Origin: Mycobacterium neglectum
GTDB taxonomy: Bacteria > Actinomycetota > Actinomycetes > Mycobacteriales > Mycobacteriaceae
Length of the DNA stretch: 64,000 bases
Reading direction: 5' to 3'
Assembly (NCBI RefSeq): GCF_002591975.1
Contig: NZ_NVQE01000003.1
Span: forward strand, 62,001 to 126,000
Part shown: positions 9,470 through 16,593 of the stretch, one piece after another
How positions within the stretch are numbered: the first letter of the stretch is position 1
How the letters are laid out: every line of letters begins with the position of its first letter
Notes under the pieces: model-generated
What the model was told of the DNA's origin: nothing
What the model saw: the letters and a program-made list of their open reading frames with translations, nothing else
Database searches by the model: none
Translations under genes and position numbers: made by a program

Positions 9470-9503
9470 CCCGGCTGGCTTCAGCAGGTGCGAGCCAGCC
9501 GGG
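9470..9503 (+). terminator. Hairpin after the aldehyde dehydrogenase
   Basis: An 11-bp perfect stem (CCCGGCTGGCT, 9470-9480, with AGCCAGCCGGG, 9493-9503) around a 12-nt loop starts 8 nt after the stop codon. There is no U-run after it, which is common for mycobacterial terminators. Confidence 0.6.
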
Positions 9504-9665
9504 GCCTCGAATTATGCGACAGACCATAGTCCTTATCTGGCATCGATACCGCCGCTCATCGCTTGCGAGACCGATAACCAGGCAATTACACACGTTCATC
9601 TGGCGTTTACCGATGAATCGGCTGTGATGCGGAATACAATTGTCGCGTTCGTGTGTTCTCTCTTT

Positions 9666-9681
9666 TATGATGCTCGTCATA
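9666..9681. promoter_or_regulatory. Inverted repeat before the small ORF and TetR gene
   Basis: TATGA-TGCTCG-TCATA is a 5-bp-arm inverted repeat 16 nt before the ATG at 9698. It sits where a local TetR repressor could block its own transcript. A TACAAT -10-like hexamer lies at 9635-9640, inside the 8-bp palindrome ACAATTGT. The rest of 9504-9665 shows nothing I can assign. Confidence 0.35.
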
Positions 9682-9697
9682 GGCAGGGAGGCACGCC

Positions 9698-9832
9698 ATG
9701 TGGATCGTTGAGGTCAACCTCGCGGGCCGTCGTTTCGTTCACGAGGTGCACGCCCGGCGACCGTTCATCCGAGTGAGCTCGGGCAACTTTGGCTGGCGCC
9801 AATCGCAGCTTCCGCAGACCCGCGCCGCCTGA
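9698..9832 (+). CDS. Small 44-residue protein of unknown function
   Basis: An ATG at 9698 has GGGAGG 6 nt upstream and opens a 44-codon frame ending with TGA at 9832. The peptide starts MWIVEVNLAGRRFVHEV and is basic, with many arginines. It resembles no family I know. It lies between a palindrome and the TetR gene, so it could be a true small protein co-regulated with TetR, or a translated leader. The Shine-Dalgarno is the main support. Confidence 0.42.
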   Translation: MWIVEVNLAGRRFVHEVHARRPFIRVSSGNFGWRQSQLPQTRAA

Positions 9833-9903
9833 TCGCACCGTCGGAGGTTCTTCTGTCCAGCGCCACCAAGCCCGCCACCAAGCGCGGGTCGACCCGCACC
9901 AGC

Positions 9904-10491
9904 ATGTTGATCAGCGCCGCCGACGTGCTGCGTGAACGTGGAGCCGCGGGTGTCACGATCGACGAGGTGCTGGCGCGCAGCGGCGCACCCCGCGGCTCGG
10001 TGTACCACCATTTCCCCGAGGGCAGGAACCAGATCCTCACCGAGGCGCTGCAGTACGCCGGCGAGGCAATCACCGAAGTCATCGACGAAGCCGCTACCAA
10101 CGGTGGCATGTTCCTGGTCAGGAAATTCGTCGTGTTCTGGGAAGAACTCCTTGTCGAGAGCAACTTCACCGCTGGCTGCCCGGTGGTCGCCGCCGCCATC
10201 GGGTCGGCCGACGAAGAACCACAACTGACCACCGTCGCCGGCAGCATCTTCAGTCTGTGGCGCGACGCGCTCACCCGGGCCTTCGTCTCCGATGGCTTCG
10301 CCGACGCCGACGCCGCATCGCTGGCCACCATGTGCATCGCATCCCTGGAGGGAGCCGTCGTATTGTGCCGGTCGACGCGCAGTGTCGATCCGCTGAAAGA
10401 TGTGGCGGCTCAGCTCGAGTTCCTCATCAAGTCAAGGGAATTCGTGCAGCGCTACGGGTTGCCGTCCGACAATTCAGCTTCCGTCGGCTGA
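9904..10491 (+). CDS. TetR-family transcriptional regulator
   Basis: A 195-residue (or longer) TetR repressor. The DNA-binding part reads VTIDEVLARSGAPRGSVYHHF, with the family's YHHF end; the rest is an all-alpha ligand-binding region resembling the LmrA/YxaF C-terminal type (TAGCPVVAAAIG). ATG at 9904 is the first standard start, but a well-spaced GGAGG (9843-9847) precedes a CTG at 9853 in the same frame, and starting there adds the basic N-terminus (SSATKPATKRGS) usual for this family. The true start may therefore be CTG. The 3' end overlaps the convergent DHFR-like gene by 40 bp. Its target is not obvious; the repeat at 9666-9681 is a candidate. Confidence 0.85.
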   Translation: MLISAADVLRERGAAGVTIDEVLARSGAPRGSVYHHFPEGRNQILTEALQYAGEAITEVIDEAATNGGMFLVRKFVVFWEELLVESNFTAGCPVVAAAIGSADEEPQLTTVAGSIFSLWRDALTRAFVSDGFADADAASLATMCIASLEGAVVLCRSTRSVDPLKDVAAQLEFLIKSREFVQRYGLPSDNSASVG

Positions 10492-11015
10492 GCCTTACGC
10501 CACCGGGCACATACGAATTCGCCGTTGACCCCGGCCTGGATCAACTCCCACTCTGATCGCATCGGCAGTACCGGAGAACCGCCGCCCAACGAGCACGGGG
10601 TGTAGCTGACGATCATCTCGTCGACGAGGCCGGCAGCCGCGAATTGTGCGGCCACGTCGCCGCCCCCCATCACCCACACATCCATATCCGCCGCGGCGGC
10701 GACCAACGTCGAGTGCAACTGGCGCACGTCGCCCTCGAATGTCTGCACCGGATGCCCCTCGACGATGATGTGGGGTCGGTGAGTCAGCACCCACGAGGGT
10801 TGTTCGTACATCCACTCTCCGGGCTGGTTGCGCACCAACCACTCGTAGGTCGACGATCCCATCACCAGGGCCCCAACGGATTTGATGAACTCGTCGTATC
10901 CGAACGGACCGTCCGGATCGATCTCGCGTGACGTCAGCCAGTCGAGGCTGTCGGATTCGTCGACGATGTAGCCGTCCAGACTCGATGCGGTGTAGTAGAG
11001 GGTTGCCATGCTCAT
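10452..11015 (-). CDS. Dihydrofolate reductase-like (RibD C-terminal fold) protein
   Basis: A 187-residue protein of the RibD-C/DHFR-like family. The N-terminus ATLYYTASSLDGYIVDESDS and the later WVMGGGDVAAQF glycine motif are typical of the NADPH-binding fold. Such stand-alone members are abundant and mostly uncharacterised; a true folate role is unlikely. Its ATG (11015) overlaps the upstream TGA as ATGA, so it is translationally coupled to the AraC-DinB regulator. An in-frame ATG two codons on (11009) has a better spaced Shine-Dalgarno and could be used instead. Confidence 0.83.
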   Translation of the reverse strand: MSMATLYYTASSLDGYIVDESDSLDWLTSREIDPDGPFGYDEFIKSVGALVMGSSTYEWLVRNQPGEWMYEQPSWVLTHRPHIIVEGHPVQTFEGDVRQLHSTLVAAAADMDVWVMGGGDVAAQFAAAGLVDEMIVSYTPCSLGGGSPVLPMRSEWELIQAGVNGEFVCARWRKAQPTEAELSDGNP

Positions 11016-11950
11016 TCCCTTTCGCGCGCCGTGGTCATCCATTCGAGCGGGTCACCGTGTCCGGTGTGGATCCCATGGTGGGCCAGCATCGCGCGGGCGA
11101 GTCCACGACGATGTGCCGAGTAGGTCAGGACGTGGGCGATGATGCCGTACAGCTGAAACGACTCCGGTGGATCACACAGGGCGTCGATGACGGTGTCACC
11201 CAGTCGGCCGGCCGCCGAGTACTCCGAAACCATTGCGCTCCAGCGCTTTGCGATGGCGGAGTGGTGACCGGCTAACTGCTCCGCGGTGCTCGCGCCGGGT
11301 TGTGTCGCGGCGCGCTCGGGAAAGTCACGACCCTCGATCGTCGCGAGCCAGACCTCCTTGGTCCACACGATGGCCCCGAGGACCGCGCCGACGCTGGGTT
11401 CGGGACCATCCCATTCGAGCACCTGCTGTCCGGGTGAAATCTCATCGGACCACTGCTCTTTGGACAGCGCAGCCGCCTGGCTGATGAGGGAGGTGGTGTC
11501 GGCCACGTCGTGGGCCACCATCAGTGCGGAGATATCAGGACGCTCGAAATCACCTGTCTCGCTGTCGCTGTCAAGCCAGAGCGAATGCGGTGGATGGAAG
11601 TGCAAGCCGTTGGGAGCAGGCAAGCGGAATCCGATGTCGGCCGCGCGTGACGGCGGTGTCCCAAAGGTGCGACTGAATGCCCGGGAGAACACCTCCGCCG
11701 ACGACCAGCCCTCGTCTGCGGCCACCGCGGACACCGACTCGCCCCGGCGCAACCGCCAAGCCGCGCGTTCGAGCATGATGCGCCGCCGCAGCGCGGCCGG
11801 CGACTCGCCCGTCAGCCTCCGCACCTCGCGCGAGAAATGGAACTCAGACGCGTAACTGCTACGCGCCATCTCGCCGACGTCGGTGTTGTCGGCGTCGACG
11901 ACGGCATCGAGCAGTTCGCGCAACCGGTCGCGGTGTGATGGCTCGCTCAC
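11012..11950 (-). CDS. AraC-type regulator fused to a DinB-like domain
   Basis: A 312-residue protein. Residues about 10-105 form an AraC-type double helix-turn-helix (FHFSREVRRLTGESPAALRR, then SVSAVAADEGWSSAEVFSRA). The rest resembles the DinB four-helix fold (LEWDGPEPSVGAVLGAIVWT, with histidines in GHHSAIAKRW and YSAHRRGLARAML). AraC-DinB fusions next to DHFR-like genes are a recurring actinobacterial arrangement. GTG at 11950 is chosen because the frame upstream is low-complexity and runs under the divergent gene. It probably regulates itself, the DHFR-like gene or the divergent dehydrogenases. Confidence 0.83.
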   Translation of the reverse strand: MSEPSHRDRLRELLDAVVDADNTDVGEMARSSYASEFHFSREVRRLTGESPAALRRRIMLERAAWRLRRGESVSAVAADEGWSSAEVFSRAFSRTFGTPPSRAADIGFRLPAPNGLHFHPPHSLWLDSDSETGDFERPDISALMVAHDVADTTSLISQAAALSKEQWSDEISPGQQVLEWDGPEPSVGAVLGAIVWTKEVWLATIEGRDFPERAATQPGASTAEQLAGHHSAIAKRWSAMVSEYSAAGRLGDTVIDALCDPPESFQLYGIIAHVLTYSAHRRGLARAMLAHHGIHTGHGDPLEWMTTARERE

Positions 11951-11986
11951 GGTTTCCGAGTATGTCTGCCCGCCCGCGGCAAGGAC

Positions 11987-12024
11987 ATGACAATTCCTGC
12001 TGCGGCAGGGGTCACTACTGTCAT
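11987..12024. promoter_or_regulatory. Nested inverted repeats in a divergent promoter
   Basis: Between the AraC-DinB gene and the acyl-CoA dehydrogenase, ATGACA (11987-11992) pairs with TGTCAT (12019-12024), and inside it CCTGC-TGCG-GCAGG (11996-12009) is a perfect 5-bp-arm repeat. The location suits control of both divergent genes. Confidence 0.4.
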
Positions 12025-12029
12025 AGTCG

Positions 12030-13184
12030 GTGACTGAATTCGATGCGCTGTGCGCCAATGACTCGGAGCTGGCTGAAATACGGGCGGCCATCCGGGAGTT
12101 TCTCGCCGCCGATCGCGAAAAGTTCGGCTGGGCGCCGGCCGTCGACTCGTGGTTGGCCAGCTGGGACTCCGATTTCTCGGCCCGGCTTGGCGACGCGGGA
12201 TTCGTCGGCCTCACCATCCCCACCGAGTACGGCGGACGCGGGTTGAGTCATCTGCACCGCTATGTGGTGACCGAGGAGCTGTTGGCACACGGTGCGCCCG
12301 TCGCCGCGCACTGGTTCGCCGATCGTCAGTTCGCTCCCTCGTTGTTGTCGTACGGCAGCGACGAGCAGCGCCGCGAATTTCTGCCGGTCATCGCCGCCGG
12401 CCGGTTGCACGCGGCGATCGGGATGAGTGAACCCGAGGCCGGGTCCGACCTGGCTGCGGTCAAGTCGCGAGCCACCCGGACCGACGGCGGCTGGTCGCTG
12501 TCCGGAACCAAGGTGTGGACCAGCGGTGCCCACCTGGCGCAGCGGATCGTCGTGCTGGCCCGCACCAGCCCGCTCGATCCCGATCACCGGCATGCCGGCT
12601 TCAGTCAGTTCTTCATCGCCCTGGACTCGCCGGGGATCACCATCGATCCGATCGTGCAGATGGGCGGCGAACATCACTTCAACGAGGTGACGTTCGACGA
12701 CGTGTTCGTTCCAGACACCGACGTGTTGGGCAGCATCGGCGACGGCTGGCGGCAGGTCACGTCCGAACTGGGGTTCGAACGCAGTGGACCCGAACGGATC
12801 CTGTCCACGGTGACGTTGATCCTGGCCGCTCTCGGAGCCCTGCCCGAGGATGTCGACGACGGGACCGCCGCAGCGGTGGGTGAGCTTGTCGCCCGGATGA
12901 TCTCCTTGCGGCAGCTGTCGATCTCGGTGGCCCGCGCACTTGCCTCAGGTGAGGACGCGGCAACCCGGGCGGCGCTGGTGAAGGATCTCGGCACCCGCTT
13001 CGAACAGGACTCCGTCGAATTGACCGCTGACCTCCTTGACCGCCTGGACCGCCGATCACCGGAGGCTGGGCGCCTTGCCGAGCTGTTGGCCACCGCGCGA
13101 CTGCACTCACCGCTGTTCACCCTGCGGGGCGGCACGAACGAGGTGCTGCGTGGCGTCGTGGCGCGAGGGATGGGTGTGCGGTGA
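12030..13184 (+). CDS. Acyl-CoA dehydrogenase, larger subunit of a split pair
   Basis: A 384-residue FAD-dependent acyl-CoA dehydrogenase (FadE type). Visible signatures are GMSEPEAGSDLAAVKSRATR, the flavin segment SGTKVWTSGAH, and the C-terminal GGTNEVLRG. The glutamate normally just before GT in YEGT-type enzymes is replaced (RGGT), while a glutamate in ELGFERSGPERIL could serve as base, as in the heteromeric steroid-type enzymes. The GTG start at 12030 follows a promoter region with palindromes. It overlaps the next FadE gene by 4 bp (GTGA), which strongly suggests a two-subunit enzyme. Confidence 0.88.
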   Translation: MTEFDALCANDSELAEIRAAIREFLAADREKFGWAPAVDSWLASWDSDFSARLGDAGFVGLTIPTEYGGRGLSHLHRYVVTEELLAHGAPVAAHWFADRQFAPSLLSYGSDEQRREFLPVIAAGRLHAAIGMSEPEAGSDLAAVKSRATRTDGGWSLSGTKVWTSGAHLAQRIVVLARTSPLDPDHRHAGFSQFFIALDSPGITIDPIVQMGGEHHFNEVTFDDVFVPDTDVLGSIGDGWRQVTSELGFERSGPERILSTVTLILAALGALPEDVDDGTAAAVGELVARMISLRQLSISVARALASGEDAATRAALVKDLGTRFEQDSVELTADLLDRLDRRSPEAGRLAELLATARLHSPLFTLRGGTNEVLRGVVARGMGVR

Positions 13185-14194
13185 ACGAACTGGAGCAACT
13201 CGTCGCCGAACTCGGCGCGCGCTCATTGGAGGCCAGGCTCGGCAGACCTGCCTTCCCCGACACCTTCGACGACGAGTTGTGGCGCAACCTCGAGGAGACC
13301 GGGCTGAGCCGGTTGACCGCCACGGAGGATGCCGGGCCCGCGGAAGCGGCCGTCGTGCTGAGGGTGCTTGCCGGTCACGCGGGCGCGGTGCCCATCGCCG
13401 AAACCGACCTGCTGGCAATGTGGCTGGCCGCGAAGGCCGATGTGAAGGTCCCTGACAGCGGCCCGCTGACGGTGGCGCTCGCCGAAGCCGAACTGCGCGA
13501 CGGTCGCGTCACCGGAACCGCGCACGATGTCCCGTGGCCGGGCTCGGCGGCCGTGGTGCTCGCCGCGAGGACCTCCGAGGGCGTATACGTCGACGTGCTC
13601 ACCGATCCGCCGACGGCGGAATCGGCCACCCTCGCGGCCGAACCCCGCGGCACGTTCGTTTTCGATGTCGAGGCGCGCCACCGGCTAGGCCTCGAAGTCT
13701 TCGACGAACTCACTCGCCGCGGTGCGTGGGCGCGCTGCGTGCAGGTGATCGGCGCGCTGGACGCCGCCCGCGACCTGACGGTGGCCCATACCAGCGAGCG
13801 GGTCCAGTTCGGCCGTCCGCTGTCCAAGTTCCAGGCGGTGCAGCACTCGCTGGCCGAGATGGCCGGCGAGACCGAACGCGCCCGCGCCGCAACGGAGCTG
13901 GCGATCACCGCCGCGACCGACTTCGGATTCGACGACGCAGCAACCGATTACGCGGTTACGGTCGCGAAGATCGCTACGGGTCGCGCCGTCGAATCGGTGA
14001 CCACCATCGCACACCAATTGCACGGCGCCATCGGTGCGACCGTCGAGCACCGGCTGTGGTTGTTCACGATGCGGGCACGCGGCTGGATCGACGACTTCGG
14101 CACCACAACGCACTACGCCAGGCGGCTCGGCCGATTGGCGTTGGCCGCCGACGATCCCTGGCAGGTCGTCGTCAGCTGTCCAGAACCGCGCTGA
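13181..14194 (+). CDS. Acyl-CoA dehydrogenase, smaller subunit of a split pair
   Basis: A 337-residue acyl-CoA dehydrogenase-like protein. The C-terminal domain shows ERVQFGRPLSKFQAVQHSL and QLHGAIGATVEHRLWLF, but the N-terminal domain is short and I see no catalytic glutamate motif. This fits the inactive partner of an alpha2-beta2 acyl-CoA dehydrogenase, as known for the FadE pairs of cholesterol side-chain degradation. The GTG start overlaps the previous TGA, so the two subunits would be made in equal amounts. The substrate is unknown. Confidence 0.85.
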   Translation: MNELEQLVAELGARSLEARLGRPAFPDTFDDELWRNLEETGLSRLTATEDAGPAEAAVVLRVLAGHAGAVPIAETDLLAMWLAAKADVKVPDSGPLTVALAEAELRDGRVTGTAHDVPWPGSAAVVLAARTSEGVYVDVLTDPPTAESATLAAEPRGTFVFDVEARHRLGLEVFDELTRRGAWARCVQVIGALDAARDLTVAHTSERVQFGRPLSKFQAVQHSLAEMAGETERARAATELAITAATDFGFDDAATDYAVTVAKIATGRAVESVTTIAHQLHGAIGATVEHRLWLFTMRARGWIDDFGTTTHYARRLGRLALAADDPWQVVVSCPEPR

Positions 14195-14198
14195 CCCG

Positions 14199-14216
14199 CG
14201 CCTCGACGTCGAGGCG
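14199..14216. terminator. Perfect 18-nt palindrome between convergent genes
   Basis: CGCCTCGAC followed directly by GTCGAGGCG forms a perfect palindrome 4 nt after the acyl-CoA dehydrogenase stop. As RNA it could give only a hairpin with a strained tip, so it may be either a bidirectional terminator or a protein-binding site. Confidence 0.35.
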
Positions 14217-14237
14217 GTCACCGAAGTGTGGTCGAGG

Positions 14238-14471
14238 TCAATCCGGCGGCGGTACCGCGCCCGGGGTGTTCGCCGGGTCACCGGGTGACGGCTCCGCGCC
14301 GTGCGTCAACTCCTTGAGCCGGGCATGCATCAACTCCAGCACCGGAATCCGGTTCCCATGCTCCGTCTCGTACTCGAAGAGTCCACGCAGCTGCCCTTCT
14401 TCGAGCATCCGGATGCGGTGCCGCAGCTCGGTGAGTGGCAATTGGTCGTAGTCCGGTAGCGGCAGTTCCAT
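14238..14471 (-). CDS. Small conserved mycobacterial protein, 77 residues
   Basis: Begins MELPLPDYDQLPLTELRHRI at ATG 14471. This leucine/aspartate-rich helical segment, followed by RMLEEGQLRGLFEYE, recurs in small actinobacterial proteins and in domains of lipid-droplet-associated proteins of mycobacteria (from memory; possibly the DUF8129 group). The C-terminus is proline- and glycine-rich (PSPGDPANTPGAVPPPD). It lies 37 bp downstream of the crotonase gene on the same strand and is probably in its operon. The frame extends upstream under that gene but only the part from 14471 looks like protein. Confidence 0.68.
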   Translation of the reverse strand: MELPLPDYDQLPLTELRHRIRMLEEGQLRGLFEYETEHGNRIPVLELMHARLKELTHGAEPSPGDPANTPGAVPPPD

Positions 14472-14508
14472 GCCTACCGGTTGCCCACGGCGGCGTTGCC
14501 GAAAACCG

Positions 14509-15282
14509 TCAGGTGCCGGTCCACTTCGGCGCGCGCTTCTCGGCGAATGCGATGGCACCCTCTTTGGCGTCGTTGGACATGAAGACCGGCGCCAGGATCC
14601 TGGTCTGCTCGCGCCACATCTCCTCGGTGCTCCAGCTCCGCGACTCGACGATGATCCGCTTCGTCGCCGCCACGGCCAGCGGCCCGTTCGCGGTGATCTT
14701 CTCGGCCAGTTCGATCGCGGCGTCGAGCGCCTGCCCCGGTTCGGCCAGCACGTTGACGAGGCCGAGCTCCTTGGCGCGGGTGGCGGGCAGGTTCTCACCG
14801 GTCAACGCCAGTTCCATCGCAACGGCAGGCGGAATGCGCTGCGGCAGCCGCAGCAATCCGCCACCGCCGGCGACCAGACCGCGCTTGACCTCGGGAATGC
14901 CGAACGCCGACTCGTTCGACGCCACGATGAGGTCGGTGGCCAGCGCCAGCTCACAGCCGCCCGCCAAGCAATAGCCCTCCACCGCAGCGATCAGTGGCTT
15001 GGCCGGTGGCCGTTCGGTGAAGCCCATCCCGCGGCCCTCGACCACGACGTTCTCGCCGCGCGCGAACGCCTTCAGGTCCATCCCCGCGCTGAACGATCCC
15101 CCGGCTCCGGTCAGTACCCCGACAGAAAGGCCGGCGTCGTCGTCGAGCCGGTCCATCGCGTCGGCAAGACCGCGGCTCACCTCGGCGTTCACGGCGTTGC
15201 GGGCCTGCGGCCGATTGATGGTGATGATCAAAATCCGGTCGCGCTGCTCGACTAGGACGGCGTGTTCGCTGTTGTCACTCAC
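14509..15282 (-). CDS. Enoyl-CoA hydratase/isomerase (crotonase family)
   Basis: A 257-residue crotonase that would hydrate or isomerise an enoyl-CoA. Typical pieces are ITINRPQARNAVN at the start, the oxyanion-hole loop LTGAGGSFSAGMDLKAF, and CLAGGCELALATDLIVAS with EVKRGLVAGGGGLLRLP. The length fits the family. GTG at 15282 gives a natural N-terminus (VSDNSEHAVLVEQ); a TTG at 15306 is an alternative. It may correspond to Rv0222 (echA1), which lies in the equivalent neighbourhood, but crotonases are too numerous for certainty. Confidence 0.88.
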   Translation of the reverse strand: MSDNSEHAVLVEQRDRILIITINRPQARNAVNAEVSRGLADAMDRLDDDAGLSVGVLTGAGGSFSAGMDLKAFARGENVVVEGRGMGFTERPPAKPLIAAVEGYCLAGGCELALATDLIVASNESAFGIPEVKRGLVAGGGGLLRLPQRIPPAVAMELALTGENLPATRAKELGLVNVLAEPGQALDAAIELAEKITANGPLAVAATKRIIVESRSWSTEEMWREQTRILAPVFMSNDAKEGAIAFAEKRAPKWTGT

Positions 15283-15327
15283 GCCGGTGATCGTAACGTC
15301 CCGCAAGCGCGGTGCGAGGGCGCGACG

Positions 15328-16479
15328 TCAGCGCTTCTTGTTGCCATTGCCGTTGCCTGGGCCTCTGCCGCCCGGTTTCTTCTTGGGGGGACCCGGCGGC
15401 TCTTGGACGACCGGAGTCGGGTTCGGCGACGTCGGCGGCGAACTGACCGGAGGCGGAGGCGGGACAGCAGAGCTGCTGCTGACCGGCGGCGGCGCAGTCG
15501 TCGACGACGGATCGAGCGCCAGCGCGAGCGTCGCCACGGTCAGGCCCACGAACGCCGCAGCCGCCAGCAGCAATTTCCGCCCCCGGCTCATCGGCCTGCG
15601 CTGCCTGCGCGGAGCCACGACGAATTGCTCAGACTCGAACATCGGTGCGGCCATGACCTTGGTCGCCGGGCGCGGCTTGGCGCCGGCAAGCACGGCGCGC
15701 ATCTGATCGGCGCTGTCGAACCCGCTGCCGTCGCGGGTCATGGCCCCGTTGATCGCAGCTGACAGCGCAGGATCGACATCGTGCCGCACCGCTTCGATGG
15801 GTGCCGGCGGATCGTCCAGTACGGCCCGAAGCAGCGATACGGGATTGTCTTGAGTAAACAGCCGCCGTCCGATGAGTGCTTCGTAGCCCATGACGCCGAC
15901 CGCGTACAGGTCGTCGGTGACTGACGCGGGCGCGCCCGAAACGCGCGCTGGACTCATGTACGCCATCGTCCCGACGATCTGGCCGGTCACCGTATTGGCG
16001 GTTCCATTCGCCTTGGCGATACCGAAGTCCGCGACCTTCATCGTGTTGCCCTGCGTGAGCAGCACGTTGCCCGGCTTGACGTCGCGATGCACAATCCCGG
16101 CCGTATGCGCGCTGGCCAGCGCGCCGAGCACGTCGTCGAGCATGGCCCGAACCCGCCCCGTCGACATGGGTCCCATCTCGACCTCGTCGGCCAGGGTGCG
16201 GCCCGGCAGCCGCTCCATCACGATGAACGGCGTCCCATTGTGTTCACCACAGTCATGCACGGCCACGATGTTGGGATGGTTGAGTGCGGCGGCGGCCCGC
16301 GCTTCGGCGTCGAATCTGCGCCGCACTTCAGCGTCCGAACTGACGCCCGGATGCAGCAGCTTTATGGCTACCGCCCTGTTCAGCCGGAAATCCCAGGCGT
16401 CGTAGACCTCGGCCATTCCGCCGCGGCCGAGCAGGCCCCGTACTTCGTATCGGCCCGCAAGCACTTCGCGGCCGTCCAT
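15328..16479 (-). CDS. Transmembrane Ser/Thr protein kinase
   Basis: A 383-residue Hanks-type kinase. The ATP loop is GRGGMAEVY (18-26), K40 is in AVAIKLL, the catalytic loop is HRDVKPGN (D133), and DFG is at 151-153. After the activation loop the usual SPE is SPA (GTMAYMSPARV), so the conserved APE glutamate is missing, which is uncommon in active kinases. One helix (about 302-322) is followed by about 60 outer residues rich in proline and serine, ending in a basic Gly/Asn/Lys tail instead of a sensor domain. A TACGTT -10 element 7 nt before the ATG suggests a leaderless transcript. It diverges from the PlsC-like gene. Confidence 0.92.
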   Translation of the reverse strand: MDGREVLAGRYEVRGLLGRGGMAEVYDAWDFRLNRAVAIKLLHPGVSSDAEVRRRFDAEARAAAALNHPNIVAVHDCGEHNGTPFIVMERLPGRTLADEVEMGPMSTGRVRAMLDDVLGALASAHTAGIVHRDVKPGNVLLTQGNTMKVADFGIAKANGTANTVTGQIVGTMAYMSPARVSGAPASVTDDLYAVGVMGYEALIGRRLFTQDNPVSLLRAVLDDPPAPIEAVRHDVDPALSAAINGAMTRDGSGFDSADQMRAVLAGAKPRPATKVMAAPMFESEQFVVAPRRQRRPMSRGRKLLLAAAAFVGLTVATLALALDPSSTTAPPPVSSSSAVPPPPPVSSPPTSPNPTPVVQEPPGPPKKKPGGRGPGNGNGNKKR

Positions 16480-16557
16480 GGCCGATAACGTAGCCCGAGG
16501 GGCGGTGCGTCAAACAGTCGCTGTCTCGGCGATTGCGCCGGCGCGCGCGGGGTAAAC

Positions 16558-16571
16558 TAGAACACGTTTCA
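16558..16571. promoter_or_regulatory. KstR-type operator before the PlsC-like gene
   Basis: TAGAACACGTTTCA matches TnnAACnnGTTnnA at every fixed position and is close to the best known KstR sites. A -10-like TAAACT (16553-16558) touches it, so the site would cover the transcription start. A ribosome site (AGGGGAT) follows before GTG 16594. Confidence 0.65.
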
Positions 16572-16593
16572 ATTTACTGCTAGGGGATCACCT

